Assembly: GCF_018070465.1 (NCBI RefSeq) | Contig: NZ_JAGPXT010000002.1 | Coordinates: forward strand, 372,001-436,000 | Length of the DNA stretch: 64,000 nucleotides | Direction of reading: 5' to 3' | Origin: Micromonospora sp. C95 | Lineage (GTDB): Bacteria; Actinomycetota; Actinomycetes; Mycobacteriales; Micromonosporaceae | Shown here: positions 26,991-37,046 of the stretch, piece after piece | Position numbering within the stretch: position 1 is the stretch's first letter | Layout of the letters: each line of letters starts with the position of its first letter | Notes under the pieces: model-generated | Told to the model about the DNA's origin: nothing | Databases searched by the model: none | What the model saw: only the letters and a program-made list of their open reading frames with translations | Made by a program: the position numbers and the translations under genes

Positions 26991-28157
26991 TCAGCCGACG
27001 GTGACCTGGTACAACGTCGTGTTGACCTCGCCGCTGCCGGTGAAGATCTCCGGTCCCGCCTGGACGCTGGTCAGGTACTTCGAGCGGCTCATCCAACCCC
27101 GGGACACCACGTCGTCGGTGAAGTCGCGGATGTTGAGCGTCGCGCTTGTGGTGTTGCTGGTCCGTACGTAGGAGTAGACGTTCCAGGTGCCCACGTAGCC
27201 ACGCCACACCTCCCAGGTGGTACCCGCGATGGTGACGGTGCCCTGGTGGCTGCCGGCCGGCGACGCGTTGGAACGGTAGAGCCAGATCATCAGCTCGTCG
27301 GTGGGCTGGTCCGCCGAATCCGGGTTGGCCATCGGGTGGAACCACATGTCGTACGCGACGTTCATGTTCGAGGCACCGTCGGAGGTGACGTTGAAGCGCC
27401 AATTCGTGTTGACGGCACGGTTCGCGGAGAGCTGCACCGGCAGCCCGGTGTTCGGTCGCCGCCAACCCCAGTGCCAGCCGAGGATCGCCGCCGCGTACGA
27501 CTTGACGCTGCTCGGGTCGCCGCTCCAGGTGTAGCTGGTCCCCCAGTAGATGGGGTCACCCGGGCCTCCGTTGGACCAGATGCACTGGCTGCCGGTGGAT
27601 CCGGTGCCGCCCCACTGGTTGTTGGGGATCCAGTACTTGCCGATCTCGATCAGATCGTCGCTGTCGCACAACCGGCCGGTGGGGGGATAGTCGGGCACCG
27701 GCGGGGGCGTGGTGCGGGTCGGCGTCGGCGTCGGACCGGGGTTGCCGGAGCCGATGCAGGTCACCCCGTTGAGCGCGAACGCGGTCGGCACCGGGTTGCT
27801 GCCGCTCCACGAGCCGCTGAAACCGAAGTTCGCGGTGCCGTTGAGGCCGATCGCCCCGTTGTACGACATGTTCGCCGCGGTCACCTGCGCGAGATCCTGG
27901 GTCACGGTGGCGTTCCACGCCTGCGTGACCCGCTGCCCTGCGCCGTACGCCCAGGTCAGGCGCCACGATGTCACCGGGTCACCGAGGTTGGTGATGGTCA
28001 CGTCGGCGTTGAAGCCGCCCGGCCACTGGGCGGAGACCGCGTATCGCACCGCGCAGGCGACGGTCGCGGCGTGTGCGACCGCGACCCCGACGGCGGCGGT
28101 CACGACCGTGCTGGCCACCACGGCGGCGAGCAGGGTGAGGCGGGTACGTTTCACCAT
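26991..28157 (-). CDS. Secreted endoglucanase: CBM2 + GH12
   Basis: A 388-residue exported beta-1,4-glucanase or xyloglucanase. The signal peptide is 1-31, CBM2 at about 33-135 (WNATVTQ, NMSYNGAIGLNG), a TPTPTRTTPPP linker at 142-153, and the GH12 domain at about 160-388 with nucleophile Glu288 in DELMIWLY and acid/base Glu370 in GPEIFTGSGE. AAGGAGG lies a few bases before the ATG at 28157, chosen over a start 27 bases upstream. Hydrolyses cellulose or mixed-linkage glucans outside the cell, anchored by the CBM. Confidence 0.95.
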   Translation of the reverse strand: MVKRTRLTLLAAVVASTVVTAAVGVAVAHAATVACAVRYAVSAQWPGGFNADVTITNLGDPVTSWRLTWAYGAGQRVTQAWNATVTQDLAQVTAANMSYNGAIGLNGTANFGFSGSWSGSNPVPTAFALNGVTCIGSGNPGPTPTPTRTTPPPVPDYPPTGRLCDSDDLIEIGKYWIPNNQWGGTGSTGSQCIWSNGGPGDPIYWGTSYTWSGDPSSVKSYAAAILGWHWGWRRPNTGLPVQLSANRAVNTNWRFNVTSDGASNMNVAYDMWFHPMANPDSADQPTDELMIWLYRSNASPAGSHQGTVTIAGTTWEVWRGYVGTWNVYSYVRTSNTTSATLNIRDFTDDVVSRGWMSRSKYLTSVQAGPEIFTGSGEVNTTLYQVTVG

Positions 28158-28414
28158 TGGTCCTCCTTCAATCCCGGCCGCCACGTGGGCGGCCAGGACT
28201 GTTCGCGGTCACGACGGCGGCGGATCCGACGTGCGGTTCGTGATCGCGTACGGAGGCGGCAGCCGGCAGCGGCATGTGCGTGGCCCGGATCGCGCCGGGG
28301 GCGCTGGTCCCGGCCACCGCGGCCCATCTCGCCCGGCGACCGTGCCCGAGAAGCCGCCCGGCAGACACGGCGCCGGCTCGGTCGCCCTGCCCATCATCGA
28401 TGGCTGACGCTGCG

Positions 28415-28444
28415 ACGGTACGACGACAGCCAGACGGTCGTCAA
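28415..28444 (-). promoter_or_regulatory. Possible GH12 promoter
   Basis: Minus-strand TTGACG, 18-base spacer, TACCGT. It would give a leader of about 250 bases, which is long, so a nearer unrecognised promoter is possible. Confidence 0.35.
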
Positions 28445-28486
28445 TGAATCGCTCGCGCTCCGCAGGGCACCGTCCAGGATGAACGA

Positions 28487-28525
28487 ACACCGGCCGTGCG
28501 GGGGCAAGCCCCGCACGGCCGGTGT
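28487..28525 (-). terminator. Terminator of GH10 xylanase gene
   Basis: Perfect 17-bp stem (28487-28503 with 28509-28525) and a five-base loop, 12 bases after the xylanase stop. Confidence 0.85.
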
Positions 28526-28537
28526 GGCCAGGCTCGG

Positions 28538-29998
<1,461 letters not shown>

Positions 29999-30030
29999 TC
30001 AAAGGGATCGCATCGGCCGTACTGGGCGGA

Positions 30031-30060
30031 AGTATTGCAGCGAGATTTCACACACGTCAA
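30031..30060 (-). promoter_or_regulatory. Putative xylanase promoter with upstream CGAAACTTCC motif
   Basis: Minus-strand TTGACG (30055-30060), 18 bases, AATACT (30031-30036). Just upstream (about 30065-30092) the minus strand contains CCGAAACTTCC and GGAACTTCC, close to the GAAANTTTC-type operators of actinobacterial xylanolytic genes. Confidence 0.45.
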
Positions 30061-30100
30061 TGTTTTCCGGAAGTTCCTTCGGAAGTTTCGGAGAGTTGCT

Positions 30101-30128
30101 GGACCCGGCGGCGAGCGCCGCCGGGTCC
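30101..30128 (-). terminator. Terminator of CE15 esterase gene
   Basis: Perfect 12-bp stem GGACCCGGCGGC/GCCGCCGGGTCC with a four-base loop, 24 bases downstream of the CE15 stop. Confidence 0.75.
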
Positions 30129-30152
30129 GCGTGCCAGCTGCGGCGCCGGACG

Positions 30153-31844
30153 CTACCGGGCCGAGCAGGCGGGAGTCATCCCGCCGCCGGTACCGGTGCC
30201 CTGGAAGCCGAACTCGGTCGACTGCCCGGCGGCGATCGAACCGTTGTAGCTGACGTTGCTGAAGGTGACCGCGCCACTGGAGCCGCTGCGCTGGGCGTTC
30301 CAGGCGTTGGTGACGCTGGCACCAGAGGGCAACGTCATGGCCACGGTCCAGCCGTTGACCGGGGCGTCGCCGGCGGTGACCCGTACGGTGGCGACGAAGC
30401 CACCCGTCCACTGGTTGATCGACACCGACGCCGAGCAGCCGCCACTCGCTGGCGGCGAGGTGCTGGGTGGCGTGGTCGGCGGCACCGTGGTGGGTGGGGT
30501 GGTCGGCGGCACCGTGGTGGGTGGGGTGGTCGGCGGCGTCGTGGTCGGTGGAGTCGTGGGCGGCGTCGTCGGACCGTCGGCGAGGGTCGGGGTCTGCCAG
30601 TCCCGCCACTCGGACAGGTTGCCGGCCTTACGGCTGGAGATCCGGAACACGCCCGTGGAGCTGCCCGTGTTGAGCAGGAACTTCTGGATGTTCTGCTGCA
30701 ACGGGGTACGCCATTCCGGCCGGGAGGCGCAGTGCGTGCCGTCCTGGACGTCGGACCAGTAGCTGATGTTGTCGCCCGCGCCGAGCGCCCGGTAGACCTC
30801 CGCGCCAGCCAGCGCGGCGACACTCGAGGATCGGGCAGCCAGCCAGTCGATGTGCGGATTGTCCATGATGAGCAGTCCACGCGGTGCCACCATGGCCACC
30901 GTCTGGTGCGTGTCGACCGGCAGGTTCGCCGGGTTGCCCGTGTACGACCCGAAGGCATCGCCCAGCCACGGCTGCTCACCGTACGCGCTGCTCAACGGCT
31001 GGGCGCCGGACTCGCCCGGGATGCCGCGGAAGATCGGCGAGCCGGCACTGCCCGACTCGATGGGCATGGTCAGGGCGATGCGCTGGTCGAACGCGCCCGT
31101 CACGAAGGCACCCTTGCCGTAGCGGGAGCAACCCGTGACGCCGGTCGCGTCCGCGCGCAGGATGGTGCCGCCCGACTGCTCGATCACGTCGATGATCCGG
31201 CTGACCCCCCAGGCCCAGGCGACCAGCAGTCCGCTGCTGCTGGACGAGCCGTAGATGCTGTAGAAGGCGCCCTGTTTGTTGTTGCGGGGGGTGCCCTCCC
31301 GACCGACCGCGAGCGGGTCATAGCTGATCACCGCAGCGCCGGCGGACCGGATGGTGGCGGTGTCCGCGCCGAACCCGCCCAGCACCACCACGGCCGGATA
31401 CGGTCCACTGCCGCCGCTGGGTAGTTGCACGCTCGCGGAGAAGCTGGCAGTGCGGCCGTTGTGGGCCACGTTCACCGTGATGCTGGTGTTCGAGACCGTA
31501 CCGCTGACGGTCTGCGGTTTCGCCGGCTTGTCGCCGTAGACGTACCGCTGCGCGAGTTGCTTGGTCTCCGCTCGGTGACAACGCCAGTCGGACTTGGCCG
31601 AGATCCGGCTGCCGTCGAGCCGCCGGAAGGGGTCGGGCAGCCTGGGGTTGGCCGAGGGCGTTCCGGGATTCGGCGTCGGGCAGCCGATGCCCTCGTCCTC
31701 CACCGACGAGACGGCCGCGAGCCCCGCGGCGGCCCTGGCCACGCCGCCCTCGGCCATCGACCATGTCGCCGCCACCAGGGTGAATGCCGCCATCGCCAGT
31801 ACGACGACCGAACGGTTGCGGGAACGGACCAACTTCGTGATCAC
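30153..31844 (-). CDS. Secreted CE15 glucuronoyl esterase with C-terminal CBM2
   Basis: A 563-residue exported esterase expected to cut the ester between 4-O-methylglucuronic acid of xylan and lignin alcohols. Signal peptide 1-40. The alpha/beta-hydrolase core has the CE15 motif VTGCSRYGKGA with nucleophile Ser240, Glu263 in MPIESGSAG, the MDNPHIDWL motif and catalytic His371 in DGTHCAS. A Thr/Pro linker with repeated VPPTTPPTT units (about 432-465) leads to a CBM2 ending at 563. The GTG at 31844 has AAGGGG before it and was preferred over a GTG 18 bases upstream. Completes a xylan/lignin-carbohydrate set with the GH10 next door. Confidence 0.92.
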   Translation of the reverse strand: MITKLVRSRNRSVVVLAMAAFTLVAATWSMAEGGVARAAAGLAAVSSVEDEGIGCPTPNPGTPSANPRLPDPFRRLDGSRISAKSDWRCHRAETKQLAQRYVYGDKPAKPQTVSGTVSNTSITVNVAHNGRTASFSASVQLPSGGSGPYPAVVVLGGFGADTATIRSAGAAVISYDPLAVGREGTPRNNKQGAFYSIYGSSSSSGLLVAWAWGVSRIIDVIEQSGGTILRADATGVTGCSRYGKGAFVTGAFDQRIALTMPIESGSAGSPIFRGIPGESGAQPLSSAYGEQPWLGDAFGSYTGNPANLPVDTHQTVAMVAPRGLLIMDNPHIDWLAARSSSVAALAGAEVYRALGAGDNISYWSDVQDGTHCASRPEWRTPLQQNIQKFLLNTGSSTGVFRISSRKAGNLSEWRDWQTPTLADGPTTPPTTPPTTTPPTTPPTTVPPTTPPTTVPPTTPPSTSPPASGGCSASVSINQWTGGFVATVRVTAGDAPVNGWTVAMTLPSGASVTNAWNAQRSGSSGAVTFSNVSYNGSIAAGQSTEFGFQGTGTGGGMTPACSAR

Positions 31845-31917
31845 TCGGGACCCCTTCCGCACGGACGGCGAGACACCATCGAGCTAGATCGGCAAGTATC
31901 GATTGACCGATATGGCA

Positions 31918-31947
31918 AGTTTCGAACGGAACAACGAAATGTGTCAA
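31918..31947 (-). promoter_or_regulatory. CE15 promoter with overlapping CGAAACTTGCC motif
   Basis: Minus-strand consensus TTGACA (31942-31947), 18 bases, GAAACT (31918-31923). The -10 lies inside CGAAACTTGCC, a motif also seen near the GH10 promoter, so a shared repressor could act here. Confidence 0.5.
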
Positions 31948-32001
31948 TACGGTTTCGGTGACTATCGGTCCGCGCCTCCCGGCCGCCTTCACCCCGGCCG
32001 C

Positions 32002-32097
32002 GACTGGCGGCACGCCCCAGGGCCGCGGTCGAACGAGGCCCCACCGGCGCTCGGCGGGTGGCCGGACACGCCCGGAACGAGCGGCGTGCCGCCAGTC
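32002..32097. repeat. 96-bp inverted-repeat element
   Basis: GACTGGCGGCACGCC at 32002-32016 is perfectly complementary to 32083-32097, separated by 66 bases. No ORF and no obvious target duplication. It lies between the two divergent promoters. Confidence 0.7.
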
Positions 32098-32233
32098 ACG
32101 TTTACCCTTGATTCACCTTCGGTCCATGGTGGGTTCACCCGCACGCGAACACCTGTCGAGCAGGGCAACAGGCCCCACGTCACGGATCACGACGGCGCCT
32201 GACGCGCAAAAAGTCCAGGTTGGGCAGCAGATG

Positions 32234-32267
32234 ACCATTGACCTACTTCAATGGTTGCCATTACCCT
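32234..32267 (+). promoter_or_regulatory. Promoter and operator of DUF4956-VTC-CotH operon
   Basis: TTGACC (32238-32243), 18-base spacer, TACCCT (32262-32267). Inverted repeat ACCATTGA-N6-TCAATGGT (32234-32255) covers the -35 and half the spacer, suggesting repression by a dimeric regulator. Confidence 0.6.
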
Positions 32268-32388
32268 TCCCGGAATAGTTCCCGCAAGTTTACCGAGATT
32301 TTCGGTTGCGTTCGGTCGCCTGACCGCAGCTCGTGCCGACGAGACGAGACGGGGCCGGCGCGACAGCGATCCAGGAGGAAGACACCAG

Positions 32389-32988
32389 ATGTCGCAGCTC
32401 ATCCTGTTCGCGATCGACATCGGCGCGGTGGTGCTACTCGTCTTCGGGCTCTACTTCCCGAGGCACCGCCGCCGCGATCTCGTCGTCGCCTACCTCGGCG
32501 TCAACGTCGGTGTCCTCGCGGTGGCCAGCGCACTCAGCGCCAGCAATGTCGGCGCGGGGCTGGGGCTCGGGCTGGCGCTGTTCGGCGTACTGTCGATCAT
32601 CCGCCTGCGGTCGACGGAGCTGGACCAGCACGAGGTCGCGTACTACTTCTCCGCGCTGGCGCTGGGCATTCTCGGCGCGTTGAGCACCACCTCGATCTGG
32701 CTCAGCGCCGGACTGATGTGCCTCATCCTCGTGGTGATGTTCCTGGGCGACCATCCCCGGCTGCTCCGCCACTACCGGCACCAGATCATGGTGCTCGACT
32801 CGGCCGTGACCGACCACGTGACCCTCGTCGCCCAGTTGGAGCAACTGCTTGGCGCACGCGTGCACGTCGCCACCGTGCAACGACTCGACCTGGTCAACGA
32901 GACCACCGTGGTCGACGTCCGGTATTCGGTGAAGGGCCGCGCCACCAGGGCGGCCGCAACGCCGGCGAAGGCGGGAGCCGCCCGATGA
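32389..32988 (+). CDS. DUF4956 membrane protein
   Basis: A 199-residue protein with four to five predicted membrane helices in residues 5-125 (around 5-20, 30-46, 50-66, 83-98, 101-117), followed by a soluble C-terminal domain of about 80 residues containing the family's HRHQIMVLD/ALAQLEQLLG-like part. A very strong GGAGGAAG ribosome site precedes the ATG, replacing a longer unlikely start at 32251. Its stop overlaps the VTC gene as ATGA. DUF4956 genes recur beside VTC and CotH genes in many bacteria (from memory); the role is unknown but probably a membrane partner of the module. Confidence 0.88.
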   Translation: MSQLILFAIDIGAVVLLVFGLYFPRHRRRDLVVAYLGVNVGVLAVASALSASNVGAGLGLGLALFGVLSIIRLRSTELDQHEVAYYFSALALGILGALSTTSIWLSAGLMCLILVVMFLGDHPRLLRHYRHQIMVLDSAVTDHVTLVAQLEQLLGARVHVATVQRLDLVNETTVVDVRYSVKGRATRAAATPAKAGAAR

Positions 32989-33815
32989 GCACCCAGTCGA
33001 TCACCGCGCCGCTGGCGACCATGGACCCGATCGGGCTGGCCGAACTCGTCGACCGGGCCGCGTTGCAGACCAGGGTGGACCGCAAGTACCTCGTCCACCT
33101 CGACCGCTTGCCCCACCTGCTGGACCAGCTCACCCCGTACGCACGGGTGCTGGACATCGACGGGGCGCGGAGCTTCCGCTACGAGTCGGTCTACTTCGAC
33201 ACGCCGGGGCTGGCCAGCTACCACTGCGCGGCCTACCGGCGGCGACGCCGCTTCAAGGTGCGCACCCGCACCTACCTCGACTCGGCGCAGTGCTGGCTCG
33301 AAGTCAAAATCAGCGGAGCGCGCGACAGCATCACCAAACACCGGCTGCCATACGATCCGCACGACCGCACGACCGTGCTTCCCGGCCGCGCATTCGTCGA
33401 CGAGGCACTCGTGCGAGAGGCGATCTGCCCGCCCGCCGGCAGCGCCCTCGACCCGGTGCTGGTCACCAGCTACCGGCGGGTGACGCTGCTGCTGCCGGCG
33501 ACCGCCAGCCGGGTCACCATCGACACCGGGCTCTCCTGGCAGGCCGGCGGCACCGCACTGCACCTGCCGGACCTGGCCGTGGTCGAGACCAAGACCAGCG
33601 CCGCCGCATCGCCCGCCGACCGGCTGCTGTGGCAGCGGGGGCTGCGGCCCGCCCGCATCTCCAAGTACGCCACGGGCCTGGCGGCGCTGCGCCCGGACCT
33701 GCCGGATTCGCCCTGGCGCCGGACGCTCCGTCGGCACTTCCGCACCACCCCGTCGGTGGGCACGGCACCGACCGCCACCACCCACCGTCCCGTTCAGGAG
33801 GCATCGTGCGTCTGA
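32985..33815 (+). CDS. VTC-domain (polyphosphate polymerase-like) protein
   Basis: A 276-residue cytosolic protein with the triphosphate-tunnel VTC fold. Basic and acidic tunnel residues expected from yeast Vtc4 can be matched: Lys34 in DRKY, Lys91/Arg93/Arg95 in FKVRTRTY, the ExK pair Glu106/Lys108 in LEVKISG, Glu201-Lys203 in VETKTS and Lys228 in SKYATG. It may therefore bind or polymerise polyphosphate, or handle another triphosphate substrate. The ATG overlaps the DUF4956 stop, and the next gene starts inside its last codons, so the three proteins are probably made in fixed ratio. Confidence 0.88.
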   Translation: MSTQSITAPLATMDPIGLAELVDRAALQTRVDRKYLVHLDRLPHLLDQLTPYARVLDIDGARSFRYESVYFDTPGLASYHCAAYRRRRRFKVRTRTYLDSAQCWLEVKISGARDSITKHRLPYDPHDRTTVLPGRAFVDEALVREAICPPAGSALDPVLVTSYRRVTLLLPATASRVTIDTGLSWQAGGTALHLPDLAVVETKTSAAASPADRLLWQRGLRPARISKYATGLAALRPDLPDSPWRRTLRRHFRTTPSVGTAPTATTHRPVQEASCV

Positions 33816-35923
33816 CCGACCGCAGCGTCGGCACCTCGGCGGCACCCCCGTTGCGCATCGCGGGGATCGCGGCCGTCGCCATGCTGGTCACCGCAGCTCT
33901 CGTCCCGTCGCCGGCACCGGCCGGTGCCGAGCCCCTCGCCGACACGTCCAGGTCCACCACATCGGTCGACCGGACCGCCGCGGACGTCGCCGCCGCGGCC
34001 GCCGCCGAGGACCTGGTCGGCGACATCGGCTTCTCCGTACCCAGTGGCACCTTCTCCGGCGAGGTCTCGGTGTCACTGAGCACCACCGTCAGCGGTGCCC
34101 AGATCCGCTACACCACCGACGGAGGGCTGCCGAACGCGCAGTCGCCGCTCTACTCCGGATCGGCGCTGCGATTCACGCGTACGACGCAACTGCGGGCCCA
34201 GGCGTTCGTCGGGCAGACCGCCTCGGGTGCGCCCGGCACCGCCATGTACGTCGCGCGCAACACGAGCACCACACACGACCTGCCGGTCGTCCTCATCGAC
34301 TCGTACGGTGCCGGCCGGCCGGAGCGGGAGTACTTCGACGCCACCACGATGATCTTCGAGCCGGGCGGCGGCAGCACCTCGCTGGCAGCCGCACCCACCG
34401 TGGCCACCCGGTCCGGGTTCCGGCTGCGCGGGCAGTCGTCGGCGATGTTCGCCAAGACGCCGTTCCGGCTTGAGTTCTGGGACAACGAGGACGACGACGC
34501 CGACTACCCGGTGCTCGGCATGCCGGCCGACTCCGACTGGGTACTGCGCGGGCCGTTCAGCGACAAGTCCCTGATCCGGGAGGCATTCGTCTACGACCTC
34601 GGCCGACAGCTGGGCCTGCCGGCGCCCCGCTACGCTTTCGCGGAGTTCTACCTGAACACCGACGCCGGGCCGGTCGGTTCCGACGACTACATGGGCGTCT
34701 ACATGCTCGTCGAGACGATCAAGAACTCGAAGGACCGTCTCGACCTCAAGCAGCTCCGCGAGGACGACCGGACCCTGCCGAAGATCACCGGCGGCTACAT
34801 CTGGAAATTCGAGTGGATGGCCGCCGAGGAACCCACTCTGCCCTGCACCGGGCCGGCCGCGAGCTGCTGGAACTATCTTGAGGTCGCCGATCCGTCGCCG
34901 CTGCAACCCGAGCAACGCGACTGGCTGCGCAACCACATCCAGGAGTTCCACAACGTGCTGCGGGCACCGAACTTCGCCGACCCGGTGAGCGGCTACCGGG
35001 CGTACATCGACGTGGGTTCCTTCATCGACCAGCTCATCCTCAACGAGCTGAGCCGGGAGATGGACTCCTACATCCGCAGCGCCTACTTCTACAAGGACCG
35101 CGACACCAAGATCTTCGCCGGGCCGCTCTGGGACTACGACCTCAGCTTCGGCGTGGGCGGCTTCTTCCAGAACGACCAGACCGCCGGCTGGCAGTACCAA
35201 CAGATCCGCCAACCGGTGGCCAACGACTGGTACACGCAGCTGATGCGCGATCCGGCGTTCGTCAACGAGGTACGGGTGCGCTGGCAGGCGCTGCGCCGGG
35301 GTCCGCTCTCCGACGCGTCGTTGCAGTCGCGGATCGACGCCCTCGCCGGGCCGCTGACCAACGGGGCACAGCGCAACTTCCAGCGCTGGCCGAACCTCAG
35401 CACCCGGATGGTCGGGCCCTTCATCACGCCGACCGCGCCGACCTGGCAGGGACAGGTCCAGTACATGCGGGACTGGATGCTGCGCCGGGCCGCCTGGTTG
35501 GACTCGACCGCCGGCTGGGGCGGGTCGACCACGCCACCGCCGACCACGCCGCCGCCCACCACTCCCCCGCCGACGTCTCCCCCACCGACCACGCCGCCAC
35601 CCACCACGCCGCCGCCCGGCGGTAGCGGCTGCACCGCGACCTACACAGTGACAAACCAGTGGTCCGGCGGCTTCCAGGGCGAGGTACGGGTCACCGCAGG
35701 CGGTTCGGCGATCAGGGGCTGGACCGTGACCTGGACGTACCCGGCCGGGCAGGCGGTCACCCAGGCATGGAACGCGACGGTCACCAGCCAGGGATCGACG
35801 GTGACCGCCCGCAACGTCAGCTACAACGGCAGCCTCGCCGCGGGCGCCAGCACCACGTTCGGCTTCCTCGGCTCCACCACCGGCACGCCGAGCACACCCA
35901 CACCGACCTGCACGGCGAGCTGA
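33806..35923 (+). CDS. Secreted CotH-family kinase-like protein with chitobiase-like domain and CBM2
   Basis: A 705-residue exported protein. The order is: signal peptide 1-41 (GAE); an Ala-rich spacer; a chitobiase/CHB_HEX_C-like beta domain at about 75-150; the CotH atypical-kinase domain at about 160-520, with FRLRGQSSAMFAKTPFRLEF (205-224; Lys217 a candidate nucleotide ligand), ETIKNSKDR near 303-311 and metal-binding GPLWDYDLSFG (439-449; Asp443/Asp445); a TPPPT linker at about 570-605; and CBM2 to the end. GTG at 33806 follows AGGAGG and overlaps the VTC gene by 10 bases. CotH phosphorylates spore-coat proteins in Bacillus; here the CBM2 would hold the domain on cellulose. Target and phosphate donor unknown. 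Confidence 0.9.
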   Translation: MRLTDRSVGTSAAPPLRIAGIAAVAMLVTAALVPSPAPAGAEPLADTSRSTTSVDRTAADVAAAAAAEDLVGDIGFSVPSGTFSGEVSVSLSTTVSGAQIRYTTDGGLPNAQSPLYSGSALRFTRTTQLRAQAFVGQTASGAPGTAMYVARNTSTTHDLPVVLIDSYGAGRPEREYFDATTMIFEPGGGSTSLAAAPTVATRSGFRLRGQSSAMFAKTPFRLEFWDNEDDDADYPVLGMPADSDWVLRGPFSDKSLIREAFVYDLGRQLGLPAPRYAFAEFYLNTDAGPVGSDDYMGVYMLVETIKNSKDRLDLKQLREDDRTLPKITGGYIWKFEWMAAEEPTLPCTGPAASCWNYLEVADPSPLQPEQRDWLRNHIQEFHNVLRAPNFADPVSGYRAYIDVGSFIDQLILNELSREMDSYIRSAYFYKDRDTKIFAGPLWDYDLSFGVGGFFQNDQTAGWQYQQIRQPVANDWYTQLMRDPAFVNEVRVRWQALRRGPLSDASLQSRIDALAGPLTNGAQRNFQRWPNLSTRMVGPFITPTAPTWQGQVQYMRDWMLRRAAWLDSTAGWGGSTTPPPTTPPPTTPPPTSPPPTTPPPTTPPPGGSGCTATYTVTNQWSGGFQGEVRVTAGGSAIRGWTVTWTYPAGQAVTQAWNATVTSQGSTVTARNVSYNGSLAAGASTTFGFLGSTTGTPSTPTPTCTAS

Positions 35924-36100
35924 GCTGCCCGCCACGGTCGCCGAACAGCACATCGAGTAGCTCGTCGGGTGGACCCGCCGTGTCGCCGTTGCCGGAGACC
36001 GCCGCGGCCCGACCGGCGTCGTCGCTGCCCGAATGGGGACACGCCCTGGTCCGCGCACGCCCGCCTGTCGGCACCGTCTCGGTTCGGCAGAATGGCCGGT

Positions 36101-36883
36101 ATGCGAATAGATCTTGCTGGCCGGACGGCGCTCGTCACCGGTTCGACCCAGGGCATCGGCCGGGCCATCGCCGCCGGGCTGGCCGCGGCCGGGGCGCGGG
36201 TGGGGGTCAACGGACGCTCGCGCGACTCGGTCGACCGGGCTCTGGCCGAGTTGGGCGAGGGTGACTTCGTCGCGGTGCCCGCCGACGTGACAACGGCCGA
36301 CGGGGCGACCGCGGCGGTCGAGGCGCTCCCCGAGGTCGACATCCTGGTCAACAACCTCGGCATCTTCGGCGCCCAACCCGCCATGGAGATCACCGACGAT
36401 GACTGGCGGCGGTACTTCGAGGTGAACGTGCTGGCGGCGATCCGGCTGACCCGGGCGTACCTGCCGGGGATGCGGGAGCGCGGCTGGGGCCGGATCCAGT
36501 ACATCGCCAGCGACTCCGCGGTGGTGATCCCCGCCGAGATGATCCACTACGGGGTCTCCAAGACCGCCCTGCTGGGCGTGTCCCGGGGTTTCGCCAAGGA
36601 GGCCGCCGGCTCGGGTGTCACGGTGAACAGCGTCATCGCCGGGCCCACCCACACCGGCGGGGTGGAGCACTTCGTCCGCTCGCTTGTCGGTGACGACCTG
36701 CCGTGGGACGCGGCGCAGCGGGAGTTCATGCTCCGGCACCGCCCGCAGTCGCTGCTGCAACGCCTCATCGAGCCGGCCGAGATCGCGAACCTGGTCGTCT
36801 ACCTGGCCTCCCCGCTGGCCTCGGCCACCACCGGCGCGGCGGTGCGGGTCGACGGCGGTTACGTCGACGCCATCCTGCCCTGA
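36101..36883 (+). CDS. SDR-family oxidoreductase
   Basis: A 260-residue classical short-chain dehydrogenase/reductase. Cofactor motif TGSTQGIG is at 13-20, NNLG at 84-87, and the catalytic Ser139 (or 137), Tyr150 and Lys154 lie in SDSAVVIPAEMIHYGVSK. The C-terminal ASATTGAAVRVDGGYVDAI is the usual SDR ending. Substrate unknown. The start could also be an ATG nine bases upstream. It follows the CotH gene by 177 bases and is probably independent. Confidence 0.9.
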   Translation: MRIDLAGRTALVTGSTQGIGRAIAAGLAAAGARVGVNGRSRDSVDRALAELGEGDFVAVPADVTTADGATAAVEALPEVDILVNNLGIFGAQPAMEITDDDWRRYFEVNVLAAIRLTRAYLPGMRERGWGRIQYIASDSAVVIPAEMIHYGVSKTALLGVSRGFAKEAAGSGVTVNSVIAGPTHTGGVEHFVRSLVGDDLPWDAAQREFMLRHRPQSLLQRLIEPAEIANLVVYLASPLASATTGAAVRVDGGYVDAILP

Positions 36884-37046
36884 CCGCACGGCGCGGCCAC
36901 CGGGACGCCCTGCCCGCGAGTCCGCACCCTCGGGCGCGGTGCTGTCCGGCTCGACGGCGAGGAACAATGTCCGCAGCAGGCGGATCGGTCCCACTTTTCG
37001 TGCTACGGTGAGCCACGTTGCAGTTTTGATTTCCGTAGACGTCGCC

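Larger units (their letters stand above)
28158..28537. other. Intergenic region GH12/GH10
   Basis: The 380 bases hold no credible gene. They contain a hairpin (28176-28194) just upstream of the GH12 ribosome site, a possible GH12 promoter (28415-28444) and the GH10 terminator (28487-28525). Confidence 0.7.
31845..32388. other. Divergent intergenic region CE15/DUF4956 operon
   Basis: The 544 bases hold no credible gene. They contain the CE15 promoter (31918-31947), a 96-bp element with perfect 15-bp inverted ends (32002-32097), and the operator and promoter of the DUF4956-VTC-CotH operon (32234-32267). A leader of about 115 bases follows. Confidence 0.75.

Noticed and set aside
28158..28537. 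Riboswitch or coding gene in the long GH12 upstream region
   Set aside because: No known riboswitch core was seen; open frames there lack ribosome sites and conserved features.
30460..30560. Tandem repeats that could suggest a CRISPR or VNTR array (also near 28800-28880, 35520-35615 and 54640-54700)
   Set aside because: They encode Pro/Thr-rich linkers between catalytic domains and CBM2 modules, in frame with the genes, with no spacers.
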